From contig BSYO01000033.1 in the NCBI GenBank assembly GCA_033239525.1, forward strand, positions 12,558,901 to 12,622,900: DNA of 64,000 nt, given 5' to 3'. Positions 1-12,700 of the stretch are shown piece by piece; position 1 is the first letter of the stretch; every line of letters begins with the position of its first letter. Origin of the DNA: Nepenthes gracilis. Lineage: Eukaryota; Streptophyta; Magnoliopsida; Caryophyllales; Nepenthaceae. The notes below the pieces were generated by a model, which was not told the DNA's origin, did not search any database, and saw nothing but the letters and a program-made list of their open reading frames with translations. The translations under genes and the position numbers were made by a program.

Positions 1-880
1 AGATGAGCTAAATATTGAAAATTTTACCCACTTCAACACTATTGTTAACCTTACTGGCACACATAAAATTGATAGTATTTTAGATGAGCAAATTTTGTTC
101 ATCGGGGATAGAGAGGTTCAACGCTTCCTTATTTATGGAATTGGCCGATTAGTTTAGAATGTGCTTGAATATTTAGAGAGGCACTCTAATAGTTAGATCT
201 GGACATTTTACAATTCTATTGGGGTTAACAAGATCGACTATCACCATGTCTGAGTTCTTTTCGCTTCGAAGAAGTTGGTGGAGCTATTAGATTTCGACCA
301 CCACTTACACATGTACAAGTGTTAACGGAAGACTAAAAAATCACTTAGCTTGTGGTTGGAAGATTAATGATAAGAGCCTTACTTGACGGAGTCAAGTCTC
401 TACCATCTTGAGAAAGTTGATGCGGACATCTCAAGGTATTAGAGAGATTTGATTTCACATATGAGGGATTTGATTTGATTTATTTTTATATTTTGTAATA
501 TTTTGAAAATTATTGAAATTTTATAATTTCAGTAGCCCCAAATATTTTAGAAATTTTATATTTTGTCTTTATTATTTTATTTAGTTTAGGCAATTGTTAA
601 TTAGTAAATTATGTCTATTTCCTAATTAATCTAGGAATGAGAGCCTTTATATAAAAGTCTTACTTCCATTGTGAGAAGTTATTGACGAAATAAAATTGAT
701 ATTGAGAAATTGTATTCATACATCCTTCTTCCTGGTAATCTCTACTTTACCCCCCTTCTCTGTTATCTTTCCTGGTTCTCCCATTTCTCCTTTCTTTTCC
801 TCTTTTCTTCCCCCATTTCCCCTTCCCTGCATCACCTTCGCTCCAAACTGTTAAGAGATTACAGTAGGATATGTCACATG
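1..880. other. Unassigned AT-rich sequence, possibly an old LTR-like fragment
   Basis: No gene is recognised. Reading frames across 1-480 are broken by many stops. A TATA-like string TTTATATAAAAG lies near 650, followed by a pyrimidine-rich stretch (730-840). That layout (AT-rich, TATA, CT-rich leader) resembles a plant LTR promoter, but no second copy and no target-site duplication is visible in the window. Confidence 0.25.
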
Positions 881-1860
881 CAGGGCACATTCACTGTAAT
901 TATATTGTGTATGGGTATGGTTACAGCAATCTATGGGGCAAAATAAGTGCAGCAATGGGTGTGATACAGTTCAGTTGGTGGAAGTTCATGCGGATTATGA
1001 AAGGTATGTCAAGTTTGCTCGACCAATGTTTTGGGAATTGACAACTACAGACCTGATCCGCAAATGTGGTTAAGCATGACGGTGATGTTCGTTATTTGGA
1101 GGTTCTAATTGCGAATATAGCTGGTATGAATGAAAATATTGATATCAGCATCGATTGTTACTATATTGATATCGGAAATACGTGACATTATGTATTTGTA
1201 TTGAATATATCAGAAAAAAAAAATCTAAAAATTGTAAACTAATGGGGCTATATTAACTAATATATTGTGATATATCATCAATACAACATATCACGATATT
1301 GTCACGATATAAGGAATTATCGGAATCGGGAGGCCCGATACAGATATTTATAGGTTGATGTTATAAATGTTGGCTGATATTACATCAATGATAGCCAATC
1401 ATATAGAGGTGGAGGGTTTTGAAGAAGGTAAGGGATGACACTGTTGATGACAAGAACAGAGGAAGCTTAAGTTCTTGTTCTTATGAAAGGTGAAGATCAG
1501 CTTCCCATTGATAGTCTTCAGTTTTTAAGTTTTGATCATTGAACTGGAAAAGGCTTTGAAAGCTTTTACAAAATATGCTGATACTTTCTAACATAATTAG
1601 ATAGACATTCACACTTCTGAATCTGACGAGAAAATAAGAAACTGCTGGAGGTTCAATGGTTTTCAATAGTACAAGATGGGAATCAGCACATAATCAAGGA
1701 TGTTTCTTCTCAGTTGATTTGTCATTCGGGTCTGTGTGTTGAAATTCATGCTGAGCAGTATTGGACGGAAGATTCGGATTATGTGCTTCCTGAACTACGG
1801 GCTTTAGTACATTTTTGCAAAATTCATTTGAAAGACAAGATGACAAAGCCATAGAACAGT
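881..1860 (+). pseudogene. Possible exon remnants of an unrecognised gene
   Basis: Short protein-like open stretches occur in different plus-strand frames. The longest runs from 1627 to the stop at 1849-1851, about 74 codons with no internal stop, and includes the string AEQYWTEDSDYVLPELRAL. Another near 1370-1430 reads MLADITSMIANHIEVEGFEE and ends at a good donor-like site (GAAG/GTAAGG). I cannot assign a family. These may be exons of an intron-rich gene on the plus strand, a gene fragment carried by a transposon, or chance. Confidence 0.22.
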
Positions 1861-3260
1861 TTTAAGGTACTGTGATTAGGAGAAAGATTATCCAGTTTTT
1901 AAAAGAAAGATAAAAGATCACAGGAGGAGGAAAGACCTAGGATTTCGTTTTACTACTAATCCAATCACCGTTACCTATTTTTTTCTTTGCTTGTCTCAAT
2001 GAATAGATATCTTTACTTGTATGACTTAGATTTTTTTTTTTTTCAAAACATATTTTTCACTTAAATCGAGCACAAAACAAGTTGGAATAGAAGGTTAAAT
2101 GTGATAATGAGAGAGCATAGCATTCTGAGCTTTGGATTCCAGAGAAGTTGGATCTTTTAATTCTTTGCATTTTTATTTTTTCTTTTTTTCTCCACATTGT
2201 AATCGTTTTTGGCTTGATTTTGTTTTGTGTCCTATGTTTCGGAATTATCATGCATCTGTTTTTTAGGTCCTTTTTTTTTTTTTTTTTACTTTAATTTCAA
2301 GTTGCATTTGTTTATTGGATTTTGTATTGCTCTCTTGTGAATCCCACGCCAAATGATTTTGTCACCTAAAAGTTTACTCAATTTTAATGTAAGGATTTGC
2401 AAGAGCAAATGATTGGAATGGTGTGAGAGATTGGCATCATGGACGCATGAGGAGGTGCTCATGAGTGGATATCGGAAGCATCAACGCCCAATAGGCGCCT
2501 GTTGAGCGCCTGAGGAGGCACATATACTGAGGTAGTAATAGCATGCGCATCTGAAAGACACTTGTCCACTGTTTCCAATGGTTCCCAGGGGTCTTATGCA
2601 CCTGATATAAACCTAAAGGGCACAAATGCGTGGCTTGGTAAAAGGAGTTGCACCTAATGCACACATGGCAGGCACATGTACACTAGAATTTGTATAAAGG
2701 ATCCAAATACGATTTTAAGGCAAGATTTCTAATAGCATTTCAACACAATGGGTGCTGCACAAAGAAAGAGAAGGGAGAAATTTCAGCATCCAACTGAGTT
2801 CTAATTCAAATTTCACTCTTTGCCAAGTTCGGATATATTATTCTAGTTTTTGTTGTAGAATGATTTATCAATTAATTGTATATTTTCTCATTGTATTATA
2901 CTCTTTTGGGTTGCTAGCGTATTGGGGTTAGATTTAACTAGTTATTTACATAAGTTACTATGAAAGGCTCTCGAAGGAGATTATTTGTAACTAAATATTC
3001 ATAAAGAATATTGTTCAGGCGTTGTTACGTAGTTTTCCCTTGATCGAAAAGATTTTTCCATATTAAATCTTATTGTGCAACTTGTATGCTTAATAGATAA
3101 AATGTCTGCTAATATCCCCCGATACAGATATTTTCAAACGCTGTGACAATATCATGATATAATTCCCCATAGTTTATAATTTTCAGAAATTTTTTTCGTC
3201 CAATATGTCTAATACTGATTCGTATTGTTCAATATGTCCAATATATCCATGGTGTGCTTA
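1150..3260. repeat. Pair of inverted repeats about 2 kb apart
   Basis: The reverse complement of about 1190-1320 matches about 3145-3245. Shared strings include GTGACAATATC followed by A/G-TGATAT, and CCCCAT...AGTTTA...ATTTT. Both arms lie in sequence rich in ATATC/GATAT. This could be a decayed DNA transposon with long terminal inverted repeats, or two opposite copies of one short interspersed repeat. The interior (1330-3110) shows no transposase. Confidence 0.4.
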
Positions 3261-3641
3261 ATTATTCATTTTGTTCCTTGTGTTCAACTAGAAGAGCAGG
3301 GCGGTGAAGTTTCACAATGGATTCGGGTTTGTTACGCGGCGACATGGCGTGTGTTTTGAATCCCAACACTGTTGTATATGGGCAGCCTCCATGATGTCTT
3401 CTTATGGAATACACTAGCACATTTTTCACTAGCGACTTTATGCAAGGTAAGAATTTTATCTGTAGCAGGTAGAAGCATTCAGAAGATAATTTAACCTCCA
3501 AGCAACCCAGGCTGATTTCATTTGTATAAATAAATATAAATTTCTAAGCCCTTGAGGTGACATAAAATTGCATGCACTCAAACTAGATAAAATACAAACG
3601 AGATGTCATCAGTCAAAAAATATAGATTCCAGTATACATAC
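1861..3641. other. Non-coding stretch with an LTR-like promoter fragment
   Basis: No gene is supported. Around 2450-2700 there is a stretch with GCGCCTGTTGAGCGCCTGAGG-like words followed by TATAAAGG at about 2693. The big LTRs elsewhere in this window have the same arrangement (GCTCNAGCGCC words upstream of a TATA box). It may be an old LTR fragment. Exons 5 onward of the EAF6-type gene were searched for here by eye and not found. Confidence 0.25.
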
Positions 3642-3711
3642 TGCTGGTGAAGTGATTGAAGATAACGAGAACAGCCTATCTTCTGGTTGAAACTTCCTCG
3701 AGCGCTTTAAC
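3642..3711 (-). CDS. EAF6: EAF6-type gene, exon 4
   Basis: The acceptor is CTATAG and the donor GTATGT, both near ideal. The 70-bp exon completes a Leu codon split with exon 3, then encodes [18 protein letters not shown] and ends SPA in phase 0. The [14 protein letters not shown] string is characteristic of plant EAF6 proteins. Confidence 0.87.
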
Positions 3712-6700
3712 CTATAGCCATAGTTCAGACAGGAAGCTCATATAAAAATACGAAGCATCAGATTTTCTTTGAGCAGTTTAGTGTAAAAAAAAATCATTGA
3801 AAAATAGCGTTTGCTTCTACTTCACTAAAAAGAAACACTACACCCTCACAGTTGATCCAAGGATTAACTAATCAAAATCATTCATTATCCAAATATGAAT
3901 TTATAACATTATACTTGACTAGCTCTTCCAGAGAACTATATGGCATTTTCACATTGAAACTTACAACGGAGTTGAGTTTCCCTCTTATTATTGTTAAAAT
4001 CCAGATTATACAGATTGTTTTCATATGAATAGGGTGGTTGACTCGTCATTATACAATAATTACCATCTGGTTCTTTTTATCAGAATGTGAGGAACAAATT
4101 GTACTTGCTTGATAAAGGAAACAGAAAATCTCAATTCTATTTCACCAAGAGGAGAGGTGAAAAAGAACCTCTGTAGCATTAGTTTGAAGTACAAATACTT
4201 ATTAAAAAGGCGTTGATGTAGTTATCAGAATGTAGTGTCAGTTTTGATCTTAAAACCTTGTCATACAGTCTTAAGTTCTTACAGCAAATTAGAAACTCCT
4301 AACAAACGGATTGCTCACCAAAAGATTGAAGGACAGTGGCACCAAATTAGCTTCCTCATAATAATACTGGCTAAAGATGGGCAAAGCAACATCTCAGTCA
4401 ACTAAACTGCTATGTTTTTGGTTCTCTATCACCAAATGTTAATGAAATTGAAGGAAAAACCTTTACATTTGGAAATAAATACTGAAGGAAGGACACTACT
4501 GTCATTATATAAAGGGAAGAGTTCATGACCGTACAGAGTAGTGCTCTTAGATGAGGATAGGAACCCATCAAAACCCTTCAATACATTCCCACATTGGCTT
4601 GGATCCTGCAAATAAGTTGTTTCCATGTCATAAACCTGTAATTGCGACTAGAGTTAGATAACAGATACCGTGTACCAATGAGGAAAAGACAAAGGGCCCG
4701 CTAGATTACCAAGAAAATACATAGTTATGAACTTGCATTGCATCCAATAACCTTTGCTATAGCATCCTCATTGACTTGTTTTCAAGGCAGCCATTTGGAG
4801 GGGAGATTAAGATGGATCATAACTTATTTTACAGAATATATTATGTACTAATCCTCTCTATTAATTCCCAACTTACATTATTGGAAACAATTTCATGAGG
4901 ATCAAAGGAATTGGAAACAATGGGCGAAAGGAATGAGTTTCCAGTGTTTCCTAAAAACAACTGGAGTGGAAAGGACCTTCCTTTCATGCCCACCATTTCC
5001 ATCCCAAATTGCTGGAATTTGAAAAAAAAGGAAAAAAATCAAAAAATAAAAAGTCGCAATTACTCCAACTAAGGAAAAGTGCTCATCACCTTCTGGCATC
5101 TTGGTTTAAGACACCCACACCCACACCCACATGGGCCATTCTTGATTCAATTCCCTCCTCTTATGCAATGCAGTGACCAAATTTTATAACTTGGATGTCT
5201 TGCATTTACAATTTGTATGCTGCTTTCTTTAGTTTGGTAAGTAATTTAAGGAATGATTAAAAAATATAAAAATCAAAGCTCCCAAAATTGGTCTAAAGCA
5301 TACCTTGAGACCAACCTAAGGAACTAAACACTAAAGCATGCCCCATGCCAGTATACAAATGAGGAAACAAAACAAAACAAAGACCCTAAACAACTATATA
5401 TTGCTTTCTCCAACCCACTTGGGGATAACTTCAAGCCTGACTTGTATATGCCAATCACTAGAGGGTGGGAGCCTTGCCTAAGGCACATTAGCACCCCCAA
5501 TCCTTAAATGATAAAAAACACAATTGAAAAGATAATCTGTTCATTTCCTTTCACATTCCCTTTTCCTTTCTCCATCCCTTCTAATAAACCAACAGAGTGT
5601 TGTATATTGCGAATCAAGATTTGGTCCGAGAGATTTCCAATCAAGCTTTGGGATTTCTAACAAGGATATTGCATACCACAAACCAAAACAACAGCTCAAA
5701 CATACAATAGTAACCCCCCAATTAATTCTCTAACACTCAAATCAGTATCACACTAGTCAATCTAATAAGCAAGGTATACCAAGAGGAAACAGTGCTCCAT
5801 GCCTCAAGATTTTTTTTGAAGATAGGCTCCTAACCTTTTTGTGTCAGCTAAAGTGCTATAAGACTTATGTTCATGAATAAGTGTTTTTGGAGTGCTTCAA
5901 AATGGAGTGAGTACCCTAGGATGCCGAAGATTTGCTTAGTAAATGGAAGATGCTAAAGACGCCAAAAATCCCCCTTCTTTGCTAAGGGGGGCTTAGATTT
6001 ATAGAGGCATTAGGCCTATGTGAAGGCAATTTAGTAACCTTTCTCATGTCACTAACTGCGTAGAGGGATTATTATGCAACTGCTCATCTTAGTTATTTTA
6101 ATAATTGGGTTATTTGATTGGACCTTCATTCAGTCTCTATAATTGATCTTCAATGAGTGTAATGTAAATTATAATATCAAGTATGTTGGCCAACACTAGT
6201 AAGAGGATAGTATATCAATAAGGTGAGGGTATCCTTAAGGGCTATTATAGTAATAATAGCTAGAAAGGTCATTAGCCTATATATAGTCTGACTTGTTATG
6301 TAATCAGTAGCTTTTGATTGATGAATGAAAGTTAGTATGAGTTCCTAATTTCCCTTGTGAGTTTAGACTCCTTAAATTTCCTTTCTTTTCTCTATGCTAC
6401 CCAGCCACCATTCCCTTTGATTCTTCTTCTTTTCTTATCTTTTCTTCTTCTAGCTATGTTCTAGTCCATCTTACACCATTACATAACAATTAGTATTAGA
6501 GCACGTTCCAATCCTTTGGAAATTTTTATTCTTGATCACTAAATATCCACCAAATTTTTTTTTTCAAAACATCAAAAAAATATCAGTCATCATGCTAATT
6601 CTCTTTTCTGCCTATTCGGTTATTGAACACAAATGCTGCCTACCACAGGATTCTTGCTCCTCCTTCAGATTTCTTGATGTTCAGATTATGCAATATTTCT

Positions 6701-9700
6701 TAGTGTTCTTGATTGAAATGGCAGCCATGTAGAAATTCTTGAAACTTGAAGTTCATCAATTTGTGTCTGCATCAGCAACCACAGATTTGGGGCTCTCTTG
6801 GTTTGATTCTTGACAACACACAAACTCTCCTTTGACATCCAATGAATGCTACTTCTGGATCCTGAATTTCATGTTTATACAAAGAGGATAATCTGTATTT
6901 TCATTATGGAGAATTATCTCCTTACGCAAATACCTAAAGAGGAAGTGAGTGGGAAGGGGGAAAAAAATTGAGAAAACTGGAAAAGTAAAGCTAGAGTTCC
7001 CAATTTGAAAAGGGAAAGGGTCTCCAAGGAAATTCTGATTCAAAGGTAAACTTCATCTCCCTTCTGCTCTAAGTACAATCCCTAATTTATAATGTTAACT
7101 AAGAAACATTCTGAATGATGCTAATACTATTCCTTTTCTAAAAGCAGGTAAATGCAACAACAAAGGAAAACAGAAGCAATAGAAGAATCCATTTCAATTG
7201 CCACCCATCACGTGCCGTGCATGTGTCCCTGCTGGCTGTTGATGTATATGCCATGTGCTTCTCATGTGATTCAAGCTATTCCAACAGCATTCCTCCTCGA
7301 TCCACTACTTCCCTATTGCACGGTGGATAATATTTCACCTCTGTGGCCGTGACTGGTTCTCCCTGTTCCGCTGGCCTCTCTTCACACGCTTCTACTACCT
7401 CTTTTTGGAAACTTCATGACGGCTTCTGCCATCCTGCATCAAAGGTGGAGGTACAGCCATGGGTATGGCAATGATGAAAGAGTTTTGAGCCGTAAGCTCC
7501 GATATCCATCTTCCTGAGTTTGAATTTCATTTGCTCTCAGATGCTTTCTTCTCTCAGCTGAGGCTTCTTCCTTCTATAACCTAGGATTTCCTCTTTTCCG
7601 TGGCTTCTTTATTTTATTATTATCAAAAAATTTTTCTCTGTAGCAAAGCCCTCCCCTTTAAAGCACCTTGCCCTCAAGGTAATGGTACTTTATCTCGAGA
7701 GAATGAAGTGGTTCCTAGGTTCTTTCCCCCCCAAATCTTCCAGTCCATTTTACAAGCATTTCCTCAACCCTTCTATTTCCAAACTTTCAAAATCTTCTTC
7801 CCACCACCTTTTCTGGCTTTCATAGTGTCATATCCTAAATCCTGATCCCAAATTAACTCTTAATCAAATTATTATTAATTATCTAGTTTATCCTCTAATT
7901 AACATCCGAATGTGAAATCTACATTGATACCTCAACCGACCACAACAAAATTAGTATTACATCACACACAGGACCTAAAACATATGCCATGTCACATGTG
8001 GCTTCGACATTGACCCAAAATATAACGTCGAAATTTACGTAAGGAACTATGTCTGCTTAAAACAAATATCAGAGTACACAAATCTGCGGAAATATAATTC
8101 ATAAATTGCTGAACATCCACATATTACATCCATGACCGATAATAACAATATCCGAAACGACCGACACTTAACTAGTACAGCTGCTGTCCTGAATAAAAAA
8201 ATTAAGTAATTACATCATCCAACAAGTTCTAAAGCTGTCCAAACTTAAACCGATACATTAACCATTGTCCGAAAATATAAAACAATATTAAACATCCATA
8301 AAATTCTATTCTAAATCCTCCATGCTAGCTTGATCTTTCATTTTTGTTCGTCCAACAAGAACTCTTGCATCTCATCTGAGGGGTTAGTAAAATAGTAAAA
8401 GAGTGATTCAAAAGTTCAGCAAGGTATATATATATAATAATGAAGCATATATCTTTACATTAAAAACATAACAGAAGAACTAAAGATCTTAATCGGGTGT
8501 AATGACATATAATTATCATGAAACTTGTGCAGGAAAATCAGTTATGCATTTTTAGATTTCTTATCATATTCTTATTCAATTTAAATAATCAAAACACGCT
8601 TAATTCTTATTTTTCATAGAAACCAGGGCTAGTAACTTTAAAGGCTAAAGGAGCGGACAATCGAAACCTGGGTTGTGTATACTCTCACATAATCAAAGGC
8701 CATACACTATTATTCAAGACCCATAGTTAAGCCGTCTACATATCACCCTATAGACGGGGCTGGACGCCACTTCTCACCTGCGGATAATAAGTTTAGACGT
8801 CGATATACCGCTATAATATATTAAAATATGGCATAATATATTACTCACTGAAATTATCCCTGGTTCAATGCAAATTTCTTAGGAAAACTTTACACTTATC
8901 TTCACAATTCTTAATTTTCTCACTCTCGGAGAAAATGATCATATTTATTAACTTAATTATAGAGTTTCCCACATAATTCTGAAATTTCTTAATGTCTTAA
9001 ATCATGCAGAACTGTTTTTAACAAAAATTATGCAGAGAAATGCAGCAAAACAGTGCAGGAACTCAGCTACATTATAATTTTGACAGAATTTCAGTATAGG
9101 ACAGTTTATGGACTTATATGATATGGAATTTCAGCACATGCAGGGAATTCTCCTTACATTTTCAGAACATGCAGAGGCTTGTTTAATATGCAGGAACTTG
9201 TATTAACGAAATTCGAATATAGAAGAACATTATAGTACAAATTCAGAACATGCATGATGAAATATTGCAGAATTCAGAACATATATATATTATACATGAA
9301 CTTAGATATGAATTCTCATGAAATTTTGTTAAGAAACGGTGGAAAACTAATATGCATGCTCAATATAAACATTATAACTTTGAAATTATAACTTGGATGA
9401 GCATTCGAACAAAAAATGCTCAGGAAATTTGACAAGGAACGACAACAATAGGAGGAGAAGTATAGAGTGCACTTGCCTTGGCTCCAATTTATCCAAATTC
9501 TCAATTAAATCAACTGAATTTTGAATTCCTTGACTTCCTCTTTCTTCCTCTCTCTCTTCTCCTCAGCTATTTCTCTCTCATCTCTTAAAAATCTGGTAAA
9601 AATGACAGAAATGAGCCGAAAAATCCTATTTATACAGAGTGGCACTTGAGCTCCATTCAGGCTTACGTCGGGTGCTGATGCTTTTGGAACATTGCATTTG

Positions 9701-12700
9701 AGCACAGCTCGAGCATGCCTAGAGTGCATACAATCTACCAATCGACTACTCGAGTGTCCCTCGAGAGTATATCAAGCATGTACAATTTGCCAATCGAGCG
9801 CTCAAGCGCCGGTCAGGCGTCCCTCAGGTATTGACCCACAGGTTTTGGCGCTCAAGCGCGGGTCAGACCTTCCTTAGGAGTTGAGTCAATTGGTCCAATT
9901 TTGACTATTGACCCAATTTTTCATATCCTTTGACCTTAATTTTAATTATATTGATTTAATCATTCGAGATTATCATAAATTAAAAACTCGGGCTTTACAT
10001 ATAGAAGCTCGCCACCAGTGTCTACTGGTAGTAAAGAAGGCATCACTTCAGATCTTGCTCTTATTTGTTTCTTCAAGATAGAGACATGGAATACAAGATA
10101 GATCCTTGCAGATGGAGGAAGAGCTAGTTGGTAAGGCACACTCCCTATTCTTTCAATGACTTCATAAGGGGGCAAAATATTTGAGTGCCAGTTTTATGTT
10201 TTTTTTTTCAAAAAGAAGCTGAGTTTTGCAAGTATGCTTGCAGGTGAAGGAAGACAAAGTCACCAATTTGAACTCTCTCTCCTTTCTATGCTTGTCGTAC
10301 TGAGTCTTCACAGGGCTTGGGCCTTTGCTAAATTTTCCTTGAGTGGGGATAGGATCTGATATCATGATCGAAGTTCTTCCTCTACCACTTCATTAGCAGT
10401 AGTTCTCTTAACAAATTTGGCCATTTTGGGCGGTGGAACTCCATAAACGGCCTCAAAGAGGGTCATCCCAATAGAGGAATATTAACTCGTGTTATACCAC
10501 CTCTCAACCATTGCGAGCCATTTGGACCAAATTTTGGGCTTATTTCTCACGTAACATCTTAAATATTGCTCTAAACATTTATTTATAATCTCAATCTATC
10601 TATCTAATTGAGGATGACACGCTGACTTGTATTATAACTTAGTCCCTTGTAGTTTAAACAAATCCTTCCAAAATGAGTTTGTAAATATGGCATCCCTGTC
10701 ATTGACTATGGACCTAAGGAGTTTGCGTAATTTAACCATGTAGTTAAGAAAATCGTGAGCAACCTTAGCTAGTGTAAGGATGAGTGAGAGGGATAAATGA
10801 GTATACATAGTCAAATGATACATAACCACCGGTATGCTATCATAATGTTGCCAGGAGAAGAGGCCCTCTATAAAATCCATAGAAAGGTCCGACTAAGGAG
10901 TCTAAAGTATAGGTAAGAGTTAGAGCAGTTTATAGGATTTTCGGGAGTCAAATTTTTGTGGTTTGACAAATAGCACATTCTCAAATACGTCATTTAATGT
11001 CCCCCGCATCCCCCTCCACCGAAATTTAGCCTTAGTCAGGCTTAAGGTTTTATGGTAACCTGAATGTCCACTAGTAGGACTGAAATAGATAGAGTTCATC
11101 ACCTTGCCAATGAAAATCTTCCCCTTTTTGAAGATTACCCCGTTTCACATTTCCCAACCCTCACCACTTAACTGGCCGCCTTGGATCTACTGTAAAATAG
11201 CCTGAACCTCCAAATCGGCTTGATAAGATGCCTTCAACTCTTCTATCCATGCTAGGTTTGGGTATGACAGCATCATAAGGGTAGAATTCTCCTCATGAGA
11301 TAGGGCATTAGCCACCCAGTTGTCATGACCTTGTTTACACTCAATAACAAAATCATAACCGAATAATTTGGTAATCCATTTTAATTGAGAAGTCCCTACC
11401 TTTTGTTCCAAAAGGAACTTAAGGCTTAGTTGACCAATTTTAATTGTTAATACTTGACCTAACAGGTATCGTTGCCATGTATTAACTGCCGTAACTAAGG
11501 CTATTAGCTCCTCTTTGTATGTCAAAAAGTGGACTTTTTTATGCAAATTTGACATGACATGGGCAAAAAACCTTCCACCCTTTATAAAGATCAAAACTTA
11601 CTTCAAAAAAATTCTTTTAAAGAATATCACAAAGAATTTTGTTAGATTTTTTAGTCTATTTATGAGATCTATAAGAGATCACATGAAAAATGTCCTCCTT
11701 AAAGCTTGACTAAAGAAGGAGGTCGGACTTTGTTCCTTCATTAACACCGCACTGATGCTCGATGATGAGGCATCGCATTTGATTACAAATTTCTTTGTGA
11801 AATCCAGTAGAGCTAGCACAGGGGATTTAGCTACTGCCCATTTTAACTATTGAAAGGCAACCTCATCCTCAAATCAGCTGAAAACATTTTTTAATAGGGA
11901 TATGAGGGGAACGACTATCGTCTTGTAATTATGAATGACTTTTTGATAGTACCCAGTGAGTCCTAGAAACATTCTCAAAGACTCAAAAGTTTCAGGCGAT
12001 TTTCACTCTAGCATGGCTAATATTTTTTAGGGACTCGCTTTTATCCCTTCTTTAGATATCATGTGCCCCAAATAATCTATTTCTTTACAAAAGAACTTGC
12101 ACTTAATTTTGCATAACGTGGGTGATTTTCAAAATTTGGAACACCTTCTGAAGATGCTCTTTGTATGCTTCCTCAGTGGGGCTAAAAATCAAGATGTCAT
12201 TGAAAATTACGAGAATAAATTCGCAAAGGGTCAAGAAATTTCATTCATCAATCCCCGGAACGTGGTTGGTGCATCAGTCATCCAAAAGAGATAATTGAAA
12301 ATTCATAATGCCCTTCATGTGTTCTAAAATCGGTCTTAGGAACGTCCGAATCGTTCATCCTAATCTCAAGTCTAATTTGGAAAAAATAGTGACCCCATGC
12401 AATGCATCTAAGAGTTCATCAATCACTGGAATTAGGTACTTATCTTTGGTCATAGGATTGTTTAAGGCCTGATAATCAATGCACGTCCTTCAACTCTCAT
12501 TCACCTTTCTTACCAAAAGAACCGGAGATGAATAAGGACTTTGGCTAAGCCGGATTAATCTAGTTTCCAACAACTTTGTACCACCCTCTCAAATTCATTT
12601 TTCTGGTAGTATGGATAATGATAGGCCCTTGTACTCAAAGGCCTTAAGTCATCCTTGAACACTATCTAATGATCATGCCCCTTGATTAGCGGTAGTCCAC

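Noticed and set aside
5108..5130. Telomere-like or protein-binding CCCACA repeat
   Set aside because: Only about four short units, not the plant telomere word; simple sequence in an intron.
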